The notes under the pieces are model-generated. The model worked only from the letters and a program-made list of their open reading frames with translations. It searched no databases and was not told the origin of the DNA. A stretch of DNA of 64,000 nt from Acanthococcus lagerstroemiae. Taxonomy: Eukaryota > Arthropoda > Insecta > Hemiptera > Eriococcidae. The position numbers and the translations under genes were made by a program. Where the stretch lies: NCBI GenBank assembly GCA_031841125.1, contig CM063111.1, positions 40,808,955 through 40,872,954 on the forward strand, read 5' to 3'. Numbering within the stretch: position 1 is the stretch's first letter; every line of letters starts with the position of its first letter. Positions 24,601-34,907 of the stretch are shown piece after piece.

Positions 24601-24689
24601 GGCTATTAAAATCAGTGCGGCATTTTTCAGTTTTGCATATGGTGGATCCCTGAAGGCATTTGCTGACTGGGCCTTTTGCTTTAAATCTC

Positions 24690-25600
24690 CTGCTGGTCTT
24701 ACGCAGATTATATCGAATCTTGATAAGTGTTAAATGAGTATTAAAATGCATAGTAACAGAGTCTGAACAAGTCTCGCTGAAAATAGTTTCAACTGGGTTT
24801 TAATGACTCTTAATGAGTTTTAACAAGTTTGTGCATAGTCCTGATGGGTTTCGCACGATCGTTGATAAGTCTTAATTCATCTGAACAGAATTTTGACTGG
24901 CTTTCATGAGAGTGAACAAATCCGTGAGAAGTCTTAATAAAACTTACTATAGTCTTAATGAGTACTAAAAGATTTTCAGAAGTTGTAACACAATGTTATG
25001 AAATCTTAATACGTCTTACCTAATAGGGTTTTAACGAGTCTTAAATAGGTCTCCAGTCTTACAATCAGCGCTGGATTTATATAAGGAGCGAAAGGAGCCA
25101 TTGGCTCCAGAGCGCCTGTGTGAAGAGGGAGCTTTGAAAAAGTAAAAAAAACAAAGGAGAAGGGAAAAAAAGTAAAATGTCGCAAAAAGGAAAAAATGAC
25201 ACTTTATACCCATGACTTTTATGGAATTTTTTTCATCAGTTCCCTGGTTGAAAAAAGTTAACTCGAAGTAAGAAATAAGTGAAATTTTTCATTGGAGGGA
25301 GGGGGGTCTCTGTGATTGGCCCCGGAGCGCATTTTGCTCTGAATCCGGCTCTGGTTTTAATAGAGTCTCAGTGGGCCTCAGCAGAGTGTTACTTTGTCTT
25401 AACAAGTCTTGCAGATTGTTGAGAAGTCTGAACATAATATGAGTCGTGAATAGTTCTTACAAAATCATGACGTGTTTGAATAGAGTGCTATCGAGTATAA
25501 CCAAAGTCTTAGTGCGTTTAGACTTTCGAAGAAAACCTTGACATTTTCCGAACAAGTTTCAATGTATTGGGACTAAGTTTTAAGAAATCTTAATGGCGAT
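24690..25600. repeat. Degenerate AGTCTTAAYGAGT minisatellite
   Basis: Words such as AGTCTTAATGAGT, GTTTTAACGAGTC and AGTCTTAATAAA recur every 12-25 bp across this interval. The interval is interrupted by an inserted element at 25066-25353. The same words reappear at 30390-30600 and 31690-32170. Confidence 0.75.
25066..25353. mobile_element. Probable miniature hAT element, 288 bp
   Basis: Its termini are CAGCGCTGGATTTATA on the left and, reverse-complemented, CAGAGCCGGATTCAGAGC on the right. It lies within the AGTCTTAA array, which resumes on the far side. A G-run is present near 25298. Flanks CTTACAAT and GTTTTAAT agree at 5 of 8 positions, so the duplication is eroded. Confidence 0.65.
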
Positions 25601-28600
25601 AGTTAATGGGAATTTTAATAGCGATCACTAATGGCAATTACATAAATGGAGCCTTCTAACTTGGTAGTAGTTGAATATTTCACAATAAAGTTTTCGATTT
25701 TTATACCATATTCAGCTGTGTGCACCTTAACTACCAAGTTCCTACTGATGATGACCCCCATATTAGTTTAGTCTAGAGCAGTACTGTATGGTAAGCTGTA
25801 GTCCACTGTTTTCCTATTGGTTCTTTCGTCTTTACTGTTTGTTCAGTGTCTGGTTATTGCCCTCTGGTTTTCTCTGTTTAATCTGTGGGCTTACCCAATA
25901 TATTTTATTATTCGTGAAAAGAGTGATTCACTGTTGATATGAGGTTATTTTGTCCTGTTTTCATTTTGATAATTTCCATTTTTGTTCTTGTAGATTTCTC
26001 TTTCTTATGTTATTCTGTATTTTCAGAATTTTGTATTTGTCTGTCAAATTTTAGTTGATATGTCCATGGTCATTTGAGTGTTTTCCAAATATTAATTTGT
26101 TGTCTTTGAGTTGGTATTTTGCGTGTTCTGGTAGTCTTGTTTTGAACTTTCTGACCATTTCGCTTTTGTATGTGTTTGTAGCATGGTTCACAGTTCAGTC
26201 CGTCGATACCATTATAGTTGTTCCTGATGTCTTTTGTATCTGTTTTGTTATTATTTATCGGTTTGATTATTGGTTAATTGTTTTTTATTCTGAACTTGAT
26301 GTCATAATGATTGAAGGTCTTCAATATTGAAAAGGCACTATTTCACTGCAACTTGAATTTTCACCTAACCAATAAAATGAACTTTAGAGTGCTAATGAGT
26401 TATTGGATTCTACACAGTTTCAAAGTCCCAGTCGTGTGTTAATGAATTTTTGAAGCCTAGTCTCTATGAATCTTAGTATCCTCAATTGAAGTGTCTACCA
26501 AATACGAATTTGTCAAAAGTATGACCTTTATATGACTTGTTTTATGTGACTTCTGTACGACCCTTTTTTGGAACATGTTCACGCTTTGAACAGAATTTCT
26601 ACAACGAAAAAAATAATTAATTGAATAGGTGCTTATTGCAAACAATAATTTCGAAAAAACTCAATAATTAAATGATAATAACGAACGAATTATTGCAAAG
26701 AATGTTGCAAAGAACCCAATTTCTCAATTAAATTTCAATATGACCATATTTTGGTAGAAAATGTTGTGATTGTGTGGGAAGAATTATCAAATTTGTCAGT
26801 AATTAGAGGCAATTGTAAGACCTTTGTACGACTAGTATGACTTGTAGGACCACTGCCTCATTTATAGGACTTTTGTATGATTTATATGACTGATAAACAC
26901 CCTGTTAATGTTGTTTTTTCGTTGACCAGATTCTCTCATCTCTCATTTCATCCCCTTTCAAGTTACTCTTACAGTCAAACACGGGAAGAGGTGGCAGAAT
27001 TATTCCATTTGGTAAATTATAAAGCTCCACTTCTAGTTACAGTTTTCAACGATGGAGGAGGGATAGATGAACTACTGCATTTGGCAAGAAAACGTTTTTA
27101 GCGTCATTTGTACGTTTTCGACTACCTAACTTGGGGGGGGGGCTACTCCATTGGGCAAGTTATAAAATATCAAATCTCCAGTAAAATATTTTATGCAGCG
27201 ATGGAAGACTCAGATCTTTTAGTCAGTTCAGTTGATTTATCGACAGACAACAAACATCAGGTATCTCGAGAATAGTTATAGTATTTGAATTACTACGCAT
27301 CTCGTATATTCACGCAGCAAGAACAGAAGCAAACATGTCATTATACAACACAGCGAGTAAGAACAAAAAATAATTTTTTTTAATCTACGGAGAATCTGAA
27401 GTCGCAGAAATTCGAGTCCTTGCCACTACTGCCCACGCGATGACGTATCAACCTCACCTGATCTATCTTTTCTCAACTATTTTTTTATAATAGCTTGCAT
27501 AGCTCAAAATTAACTTGAAGGTGACATAACACCAAGTAGTACCCATCACCTATTACATGAAAAAAGAGGATTCTCGTGCAAAATCTATCTTTTCATTGTG
27601 TCTCGATTCTCGATTCAGTTTTCCAGCGGTGTCAAGCATGTATATTTCTCATCTTCCACGAGTATGTTTTTCGATTCGCCGAAGAAAAGTTCACGTCCTT
27701 CTCATTTCGTGGAATAAAATCATACAAACATTATTTAAATTTTATTCGGTGGCGTTTCTCCATCAAATATCATCTCTCGCACGGAACCTCAAGTGTAGAG
27801 CAAATCATTACTGCGGGAAAAGATTGTCTACAGAATGTTGACAAACATTTCAAAATTACACCGATCCAATCTACCTTTAAATTCAGCTTCTTGTTTTTTG
27901 TGCGCAGTATGGCGACCTGAATGTATCCGAAGTTTTTGCGATGTGTCAATGGCGTATTCGATCCGCGAGGAACAGGCGCGGAATTCGATTACTGATACCT
28001 ACTACAAAACTGGAAATTTGAGGTCATTACCTGGCGTCATAGATAAATAGATGCTGGACTACACGAGTTTCATCTATCGAGTGGTTTTGCCTAGTATTTC
28101 GCCGAACCGCAACGTGTGTAGACAGCATTAAGTACGTCATGTCAGACCGGTTAGCAGTTGCCCTTCAAATTATAGTATTTTCTTGATTCGACAAAAACTA
28201 ACAATCAAAATCATTATGTACTTATATCGAGCTGAGAGAGTAATCCGTGAAAATGGAAAAACACTGAAGAAAATTATGACTATTTACTGTCGCATATGTC
28301 TCGATGAGATTATCTTTTGTTTTTTACGAAAAGTTGGAAAAGAAAATTGCATAAATTACAACCAGTAGGGGAAACCGGGGCGAAATCGATGAGATGTTTC
28401 ATTCATTGCTACGTATAAATTGACTCCTGGATTTGGAATATTTGTAAGGTACCTGCGGGTAATAATGTCACTTATTTTTCCAAAACGATTATCTCCCTTC
28501 GCCAAAAATCTTTTGAACGAATTTTGTGACCTGATGTAAAGGGATGTATTTTGTAACATTTTATGAGGTTGATTTTCTTTTCTTTAAGATCTTCCTCTTT

Positions 28601-28624
28601 TGGCAGGAACCAAAAATGGAAAAC
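25601..28624. other. Non-coding stretch with overlapping open frames
   Basis: No gene is supported. Frames of 91 codons (26055-26330, T-rich), 94 and 114 codons (27557-27841 and 27576-27920, overlapping in two frames) and 71 codons (27835-28050) have no recognisable domain. A TCAGTT initiator-like word at 27222-27227, followed by ATCAG|GTATCT near 27253-27262, could mark an untranslated first exon of the downstream Toll gene. This is speculation. Confidence 0.35.
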
Positions 28625-28632
28625 TCACTTCC

Positions 28633-29001
28633 AGGGCCGGGTTGTGCAATTTTTACGGGGGGGGGGGGAGATTATAAAAATGCCGAATTGCCGAAGAAAT
28701 TTTAGTCACATTTTTCCGACTTTATGAACCGTCGAACAAAAAAAAAAAAGTTATTTTTTCAACTTCTTCACTGAAAATTCCCAATTGAGCTGCCAAACAA
28801 GCCGTGAAAGCAAAAAGAAAGCTTCTGATTTGTCGAATTTCCCCAACTTTTTCATTGGTATTAAAAAAACAAAATTGTGAAATCGGTGTGTAAAAGCAAT
28901 ATCAGTTTCAAAAACATTGCCGAATTGAGCAAAATTTTGCTACAATTGCCGAATGAAAAATGATTGTGAGCGTGTGACCCCCCCCCCCAGCACCAGCCCT
29001 G
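28633..29001. mobile_element. Miniature hAT element, 369 bp, with G/C tracts
   Basis: The termini are CAGGGCCGGGTTGTGC on the left and, reverse-complemented, CAGGGCTGGTGCTGGG on the right. Flanking 8-mers CTCACTTC (28625-28632) and CCCACTTC (29002-29009) match at 7 of 8. A G-run lies about 28 bp inside the left end, and a long C-run about 10 bp inside the right end. No coding capacity is seen. Confidence 0.85.
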
Positions 29002-29009
29002 CCCACTTC

Positions 29010-30389
29010 TTGGCGTTGTTATCCAACTTAGAAAATTATGAACGCAAACTATTTCCGCTATCACTTTTATTACTTTTGCGAAGATACTCTTGAGAAAATT
29101 GATTGGTTTATAGAATTAAATAATAAAGGATGTCAATTAAAAAAAATTTTATGCAAAAAAATCGTGGAACAAAAAAAAAACTTCTTTTAATATAGGATTA
29201 AACGCAATAAAAAAAAACAAAAAAAAACTGCATGTCCTTTAACCTCACGCCTGTTTACACGAATAAGACATTACAATCGCAGGACGTGTTACCACCGGAT
29301 CAGAAAGATTGGTACTGTGCGTGTGCACGTCATGGACAGCTTACTCAACATCTTGAAATACGTGGCTAGTAAGCGAACTGCAGCTGCACACTCTTCGGCA
29401 CAGAGAAGGAAAACTCCAACGTAACAAAACCATAGGGAAAGCAACGGCAAACTACCCCAGCACAAATAATTTGTGTTAAACTCCAGCTTGTTATCGAAAG
29501 CATACTTCAATTTCTTTTATTTAGGCAGACTGATAATCTGGGAAAATTACGGTAAAAAGACACCAAATTCGACAAAAATGTCGCAAAGTTGAATTTTTGT
29601 ATATAGTTGGTCAGTGGGGCATACTGAGAAACGAACTAAAAATCCCAGGGAATCTCTTGGAACTTCATCGTCTAGGGGTTGAAACAACGCTTCATAAATT
29701 GATTTTGATCATGAGTCAACAAATATTTCAAATAAAATTACTCTGAAGTGGATTTTATGTACAAAAGATGGTCTCTTACCATTATTTTTCGATATCCATC
29801 CCAAAATGTCTTGACGACTTAACAATTCTGGTAAAACCAAGACTATAGTTTAGAAATTCGCCTAGAACCTTTCACCAATTTGCACGTTTTGAAAAAAGAA
29901 ACGAAAGAAAAACGAAGTGACATCATAAAGTAGATGAAATAAGCTTTTCAAACATGTATAAAGCATTGAACTTATCTTATTTCCTTCATTTCATAATTAA
30001 TGTGAAAATTTCGGACTTATTATTGGCTGCGTAAAAATATCAACAAGTTTTACAAGAAGTGATAATTAAAAAACACAGATAGATGTATGGACTTGAAATT
30101 TGGCCTGGTTACTTCAGTTTATGCTATAGGAATCAATATATCACGCTATCTATCGAAATTTTTTATTACTAATATGTTTTTGAGCAATATGGCGTTATTA
30201 CCACATGATGTTCATAGCCGCAGACACCTAAAGCCTATAGATGGCGTCATGGAAGGGGGATAATGTTAGTTATAAACTAGCGTACTCTATTCAGTCGCAA
30301 GGTGAGTTTCAATTTTGCAATTAAGAAAAAAATGGCTAAAATTCGTTATCGTATCACTGCTGGTTTGAATTTCTTGGTTGAAATCATAA
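29010..30389. other. Non-coding stretch
   Basis: I see no gene or repeat family. The minus-strand 73-codon frame at 29289-29510 has no signature. Confidence 0.45.
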
Positions 30390-30600
30390 ATACTCATAAC
30401 GAGTCTCAGCGAGTCTTGAAATAGTCTTGATCAATTCTACCAGCTTCATAGCAGGTTTTAATGAGCTGTGTCCGAGTCTTAATTAGTTTTGCTTGAGTCA
30501 TAATTAGTGTTATTTAGCCCTAACAGAATTTCAACGAGTCTTAGTCTTGATTAGCCTTAACAGAATTTCAATGAATCTTTATCAATCTTAAAGACCAATA
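30390..30600. repeat. AGTCTTAA-type degenerate minisatellite, second locus
   Basis: CGAGTCTCAGCGAGTCTTGAAATAG-like words recur with GAGTCTTAATTAG, matching the array at 24690-25600. Diverged units continue to the edge of the LINE relic downstream. Confidence 0.65.
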
Positions 30601-30719
30601 TCTTTTCCACGCATGGCTTCATCCAACTTCCATCCAATTCCTCACTCATTTTGCGGAAAAGTTATTGGCCCTGAAACCAAATATTTAAAGGGAAACTGAG
30701 AATTGTTTCCAATGTCAAA

Positions 30720-31224
30720 ATGCTAGAGGCTTGTATCTCACCAATTCTACTGTATGACGCTCAAACATGGACAATTACCAAAGCACACGCTAGGAGGCTA
30801 TCAATAATACAGAGAGCCATGGACAGAAGTATTTTAGGTATACAAAGAGGAGTAAAAGAGTGAAAAATGAAGCAATTAGACGAAGAACAAAAATGAAAGA
30901 TGTGTTATACTTGGCCAAGAAACTGAAAATGAAGTATGCGGGGTACCTAGCTAGGCTCAGCAGAGAAAGCTGGAGCAAAAGAACAACGCAGTGGGTCCCG
31001 TACAGCATTGGAGACGTAGTAGACCTGTGCTATGGTGAAGGGAGGAAATTATCCGAGAAATGGGTACACCCTGGAGTAGGGCAGCTCAAAATAGGAACAC
31101 ATTGTCCCAAATAGAGGAGGCCTTTGTCCGCAAATGGGAACCGGTGCGTGATCAGTGCGTTGCTCTCAGAAGACTATGTCTGGTGGGATGTATGGCGATG
31201 TACGCATGTGAAAGTGGCCCCTGA
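30720..31224 (+). mobile_element. RTE-like LINE ORF2 C-terminal relic
   Basis: The reading frame from 30720 gives MLEACISPILLYDAQTW, the post-palm motif of RTE-type reverse transcriptases, then RRLSIIQRAMDRSILGIQRG. After a frameshift near 30855 it continues VKNEAIRRRTKMKDVLY and WSKRTTQWVPY (30860-31000). A final frame ends IEEAFVRKW and stops at 31222-31224. There are at least two frame breaks, and everything upstream of the C-terminal region is missing, so this is a dead 5'-truncated copy. Confidence 0.8.
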
Positions 31225-31278
31225 TACACCACACCCCCGGTCCCGGAAACTATACCCTTTCGAGTATCACATCAGTGG
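31178..31278 (+). repeat. About 100-bp LINE-tail repeat, copy 1
   Basis: This stretch across the end of the LINE frame (TGGCGATGTACGCATG, CCCCGGTCCCGGAAACTA) is repeated, diverged, at 32321-32418 on the same strand. It is probably part of the LINE 3' end. Confidence 0.7.
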
Positions 31279-31324
31279 ATAGAATAGTACAATACTATAT
31301 GACTATGTGCAAACTTTCATAATT

Positions 31325-31673
31325 TGTGACATGGAATCATGAAATGTGCCTCTTTTGAGATACACAAATGTAAAGATGGGATGGTGGTAGTGATGCGCCC
31401 AGGTGGTGATGCGTTTACGCGTTGCTATGGCAACTGCGTGTCGAACTCTTGTTCTCTGTCATTCCCATAGGCCCGTTTCACACAACGCCATGTAAACAGA
31501 TATTTTTAAACTTTTGATGTAATTTTTAAATGCAATATGTGGAGAAACTAATAATGGTGGAAAGCTGCGATTTGTTTCATTCGAAAGAGCGTGGGTTTTT
31601 CCTATAAGAATTGTCAAGAAAGTGAAAAATGATTTTTTGACACCAGAAGCACAGTTCATGATTCCAGATCACA
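31325..31673. mobile_element. Family C inverted-repeat element, copy 1
   Basis: This 349-bp copy starts TGTGACATGGAATCATGAAA and ends with the diverged reverse complement ATGATTCCAGATCACA. It is collinear with 42144-42515. Its flanks no longer show a clear duplication; the sister copy has TA on both sides, the target of Tc1/mariner elements. The open frame on the minus strand (31459-31659) is a by-product. Confidence 0.8.
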
Positions 31674-31689
31674 TTTGTATTTCAGTACC

Positions 31690-32210
31690 CGACATTTCGC
31701 TGAGCTAATATCTAAGCGTTATTCAAGACACTAATGAAGGTTGATACTGTCTTAATCAATCTTAGCAGTTTCTAAATGAGTTGTTACGTAATTTTAACAA
31801 TAGTTTGTGAGGGCTGAGAAATACTAAAAAGCCTTAACATAGTATCTAAAGAAGTCAAAAATCAAAAATGGGGGTAATTGGGGACTTGAATGGACTCACT
31901 ATTCGATTTTAAGGGATTTTTTTTTTCAGTTTTAAAGGATCCATTCCAATAACTGTCATATAAGAAAATTGATCGAAAATACTCTTCCTTCACATTTCCG
32001 GGGAACTTTATATTAAAATGGGAGACATTTTGGGAACTTGCAGATAATTTTTCAAAATTGGGGACTTCTGTGGAAATTCAAGTACACATTTTGCTTCAGC
32101 AGATATAACGAGTCTTAAAATAGTATTAAAAAATCTTAATTGGTCTTAAAAATTATTATCTTTCAGCTAAACTCAAAAGAAATTTGATGAGTATCAAGGA
32201 GTAAGAAACC
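31690..32210. repeat. Scattered AGTCTTAA-type units
   Basis: Words such as GTCTTAATCAATCTTAGCAG and GAGTCTTAAAATAG recur at about 31747-31850 and 32105-32170. The intervening sequence (31860-32095) is unrecognised. Confidence 0.45.
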
Positions 32211-32320
32211 TCAGGTATCTCACCAACATCTCGTGTTTTTCTCTAAGCTAATTTTTATCTTTGTGCTTTTCCCACCCAACGCTTTTTTTTTCTTTTGAGT
32301 GATTATAAGTTGCACTCATG

Positions 32321-32418
32321 GTCTAGTGGGACATATAGCGATGCACGCATGCCAAAGTGGCGTCTAGGCCCCTGGCCCCGGAAACTACCCTTGCAAGTAT
32401 CGCATCAGTGGCCGGAGG
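32321..32418 (+). repeat. About 100-bp LINE-tail repeat, copy 2
   Basis: It matches 31178-31278 with substitutions and small gaps (GTCTAGTGGGACATATAGCG, CTGGCCCCGGAAACTACCC). No LINE coding precedes it directly. Confidence 0.7.
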
Positions 32419-32584
32419 ATATCTTTGTTTCTATTTTTTTCCCCCTTTTGACTTCGTACTGTGTCCACATCGCGGCCAGCAAGACCAGCTACCAGATTAA
32501 CCAATGAGAGCAGATCTAAGCATGTGCAAATGCACGTCTTTGATTTTTAGCCCATTACGTTTACCCATTTGATTTGGTGGGTGG

Positions 32585-33058
32585 GTATCAAATGTAGAAA
32601 GACTAAGGATGTCCCAAAGAGCGATGGAAAAAAGTATGCTCAATATTAGACTTGCAGACAAAATTCAAAATACAAAAATTAGAGCAAAAACAAAACAGGA
32701 CATTGGTTATTTTGTAAAAAAAAAAGCAAGTGGAAATACGCGAGTCACATTTGGCGACAGGGGGATGAAAGATGGGGTAAAGGGTGGAGGGATGGATCCC
32801 ATATGATAGGAAAAGGAGAAGGGGGAGACCCCTCACCCGGTGGTAGGACGAAATAACCAAAATCGTGGGCCATAAATGGGAAAGGCATACCACTGACTGG
32901 GAAATATGGAGGCGGGAGGGGGATGCATTTGCCCTAAAATGGGCGGTGTGCGCAGCAGGGGAAGAGATGGAAGTGGCCCCAGTTAGCGAGGACGCAACAA
33001 ACTTCTTTTTGTAAGAGAGAATTGTATGCACACCATATATGCTGAAATGAATAAATAA
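32585..33058 (+). mobile_element. RTE-like LINE 3' end relic
   Basis: The first frame reads MSQRAMEKSMLNIRLADKIQ (from 32609), equivalent to the QRAMDRSILGIQ region of the relic at 30720. A second frame gives RRGRPLTRWWDEITKIVG, the basic GRP-x-RW motif near RTE ORF2 C-termini, and then WRREGDAFALKWA. The copy ends in an AATAAATAAAT tail at about 33047-33058, like the short tandem 3' tails of RTE elements. It is frameshifted and non-functional. Confidence 0.75.
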
Positions 33059-33657
33059 ATACGCTTACCCAGCAGCAAGAAATAGTAAAAATATTTTGCT
33101 GTAGTTGGTTGAGCTCGACTGATGTTGAGTGCGTATTTCCATGCTCAGATCTGCTCTTAAAGTTGGTTTGCTTTCTTTTTAACCACTATGTAGGCATATT
33201 CTTACAGTAAAACATTATTTCCGCTTACCACTCTCCTTCAGAAACAAATGAGATCCAACTACCAAAATCAGCGAGCCAACATCTCGCCAGCTTTCTGAGT
33301 ACAAGTAAGTCACAAGAACGACAAGCCATCCCCTCATGAAGAAAACTGAGCCAAAATCGAAAACATGGATATTGGTATTTCTGTTTCTTGATGTATAAGT
33401 TCTAGTGTATGAGGACGTATATTAGGAATGTGCGATTCATGTTTCAACCTAATCCGTGCCTGAGTAAAACTTCCGCGACAGCAGATTTGGAGATTCGAGT
33501 ATTATGCCTTCTCCTGGCTGAGAGAAAAGCCTTAGGTCTAAGCGTATAATGAATGGATGTGGGTACTCGAAATCTACTCTCCTCTCTTCTCCGTGACTGA
33601 CGCGGGTTCATAGATCATACCCTCAATTATTACATTTCTTGTTTCATCTCATTTCAG
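33059..33657 (+). promoter_or_regulatory. Upstream sequence and splice acceptor before the Toll start
   Basis: Just upstream of the Toll start lies a pyrimidine-rich tract and acceptor, TTTCTTGTTTCATCTCATTTCAG, split here as TTTCTTGTTTC plus ATCTCATTTCAG, ending at 33657. This indicates that the coding exon begins at 33658 and is preceded by at least one untranslated exon further upstream. The rest of the interval shows no coding sequence. I cannot locate the promoter itself. Confidence 0.6.
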
Positions 33658-33714
33658 ACTGGTTGCTGATTTCCACTTCTGCAAACCACTATCGTATCTC
33701 GCAAGCAGTCGCAA
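33658..33714 (+). other. Toll: 5' UTR part of the first Toll coding exon
   Basis: These 57 bases lie between the predicted acceptor and the ATG. They contain no upstream ATG before 33715. The start context GCAAATG, with A at -3, fits the insect initiation consensus. Confidence 0.6.
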
Positions 33715-34907
33715 ATGTTGCTCTTGTCGATTTTCGTACTTCTCAACGTCTTTACATTCGGAGCCTCTTTAGCATGCTTCTGGACGCCGACCTGCAATTG
33801 CAGCGTGGAGTTCTTCGACGAATACAAATTCGAATGCGGTCTGCAATTGAAGATTCCCATCGAAGTGCGCGTGAAGCCTCTCTATCACGTACGAATACTC
33901 TGCATCCAAGAAGAAAGTGGTATCTCTAGTCAATGGCCCGATTTACTCGAAGGTCTCAATGTCAGTGGCTCTTACAAGGAGGTGCAAATCCAAAGATGCC
34001 CGATCCCCGAGAAATCGATCCAATGGATATTTCGACAGCTTGCGGTCGTACAAGTCGAAAAACTAATCCTCGATTATCAGGTGAACCGGGGGAACACATT
34101 CCAGGCTCATCATTTTGAGAATCTAGATTCGGTAGAACATCTGTCTTTGATGTACAGCAACATTACAACACTACCGGACACGGTTTTCAAAGGTCTTCCG
34201 AATTTGAAACGCCTACTGCTGAATAACAACAGACTGTTGTCAGTACCTACAGGACTATTCAAACCAGTGCCGAAGGTGACGTTTTTGGATTTAGGTCGTA
34301 ATAATTTGACGGATCTCGACCCAGATGTATTCAAACACTTGCCTAATCTGAAGCTACTGAACATTTATGGTAACCGTTTACGAAATTTGAAACGTCAAAC
34401 ATTCAGCTACTTCCGGAATCTGACCCAACTGGACTTGAACTCTAACGGAATTACAACCCTGGAAGAGGGTCTGTTTCGCGATCTATTCTCTCTGACCACC
34501 CTGAATTTGAATTTTAATAACATAAGTACGCTGCCGGAGGGAATTTTCTCGAACATGACGTCACTGCAACAGGTTCGTGTCGCGCATTCGTACAACAGTA
34601 AGTCGGTGAGTCTACCAGCGGAGTTATTTTCAAATTTGGGATCGTTGGTGGAAATAACCATGGATAAGAATAATTTAACCCATCTGCCGGAAAACGTATT
34701 TCGGAGGAGTACAAAACTGCAGTTCGTGTCTCTGAATACGAATCATTTGACCTGGCTACCGGGTTCACTTTTCGTCGACTGCGTAAAGCTGCAGAGGGTT
34801 GACGTCAGCAGGAATAAACTGACTGCCTTGAATGTCACGCTATTTCGAGGGCTGAAGGATCTGAAAAAGTTGCTACTCAATCACAACCAGCTGACGTTTA
34901 TTAACGG
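33715..34907 (+). CDS. Toll: Toll-family receptor, coding exon 1: signal peptide and LRRs 1-11
   Basis: This exon encodes residues 1-397 plus two bases of codon 398 of a Toll-type transmembrane receptor. Residues 1-20 form a hydrophobic signal peptide (MLLLSIFVLLNVFTFG). A cysteine-bearing N-terminal region follows (C21, C27, C29, C41, C63, C95), then about eleven 24-residue leucine-rich repeats from about residue 138, such as LPNLKRLLLNNNRL and LFSLTTLNLNFNNISTLPEG. Several NxT/S sites suggest glycosylation outside the cell. In insects such ectodomains bind Spaetzle-type ligands to drive NF-kB immune or developmental signalling. The exon ends at a GTGAGT donor at 34908, in phase 2 inside an LRR (FING). 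The next exon supplies one base and SAFQGLSSLEEL, restoring the repeat exactly. Assignment to Toll rather than another insect Toll paralogue rests on the later domain layout. Confidence 0.9.

Noticed and set aside
27557..28050. Overlapping + strand frames of 94, 114 and 71 codons
   Set aside because: Three frames overlap without a consistent signature or clear splice signals, and no family is recognised. Kept only as a possible 5' region.
32603..33031. Minus-strand open frame of 142 codons
   Set aside because: It is antisense to the LINE 3' relic carrying the GRP-x-RW motif.
33639..33929. A 96-codon + strand frame overlapping the Toll start
   Set aside because: It is in a different frame from the signal peptide and LRR-encoding frame and has no supporting motif.
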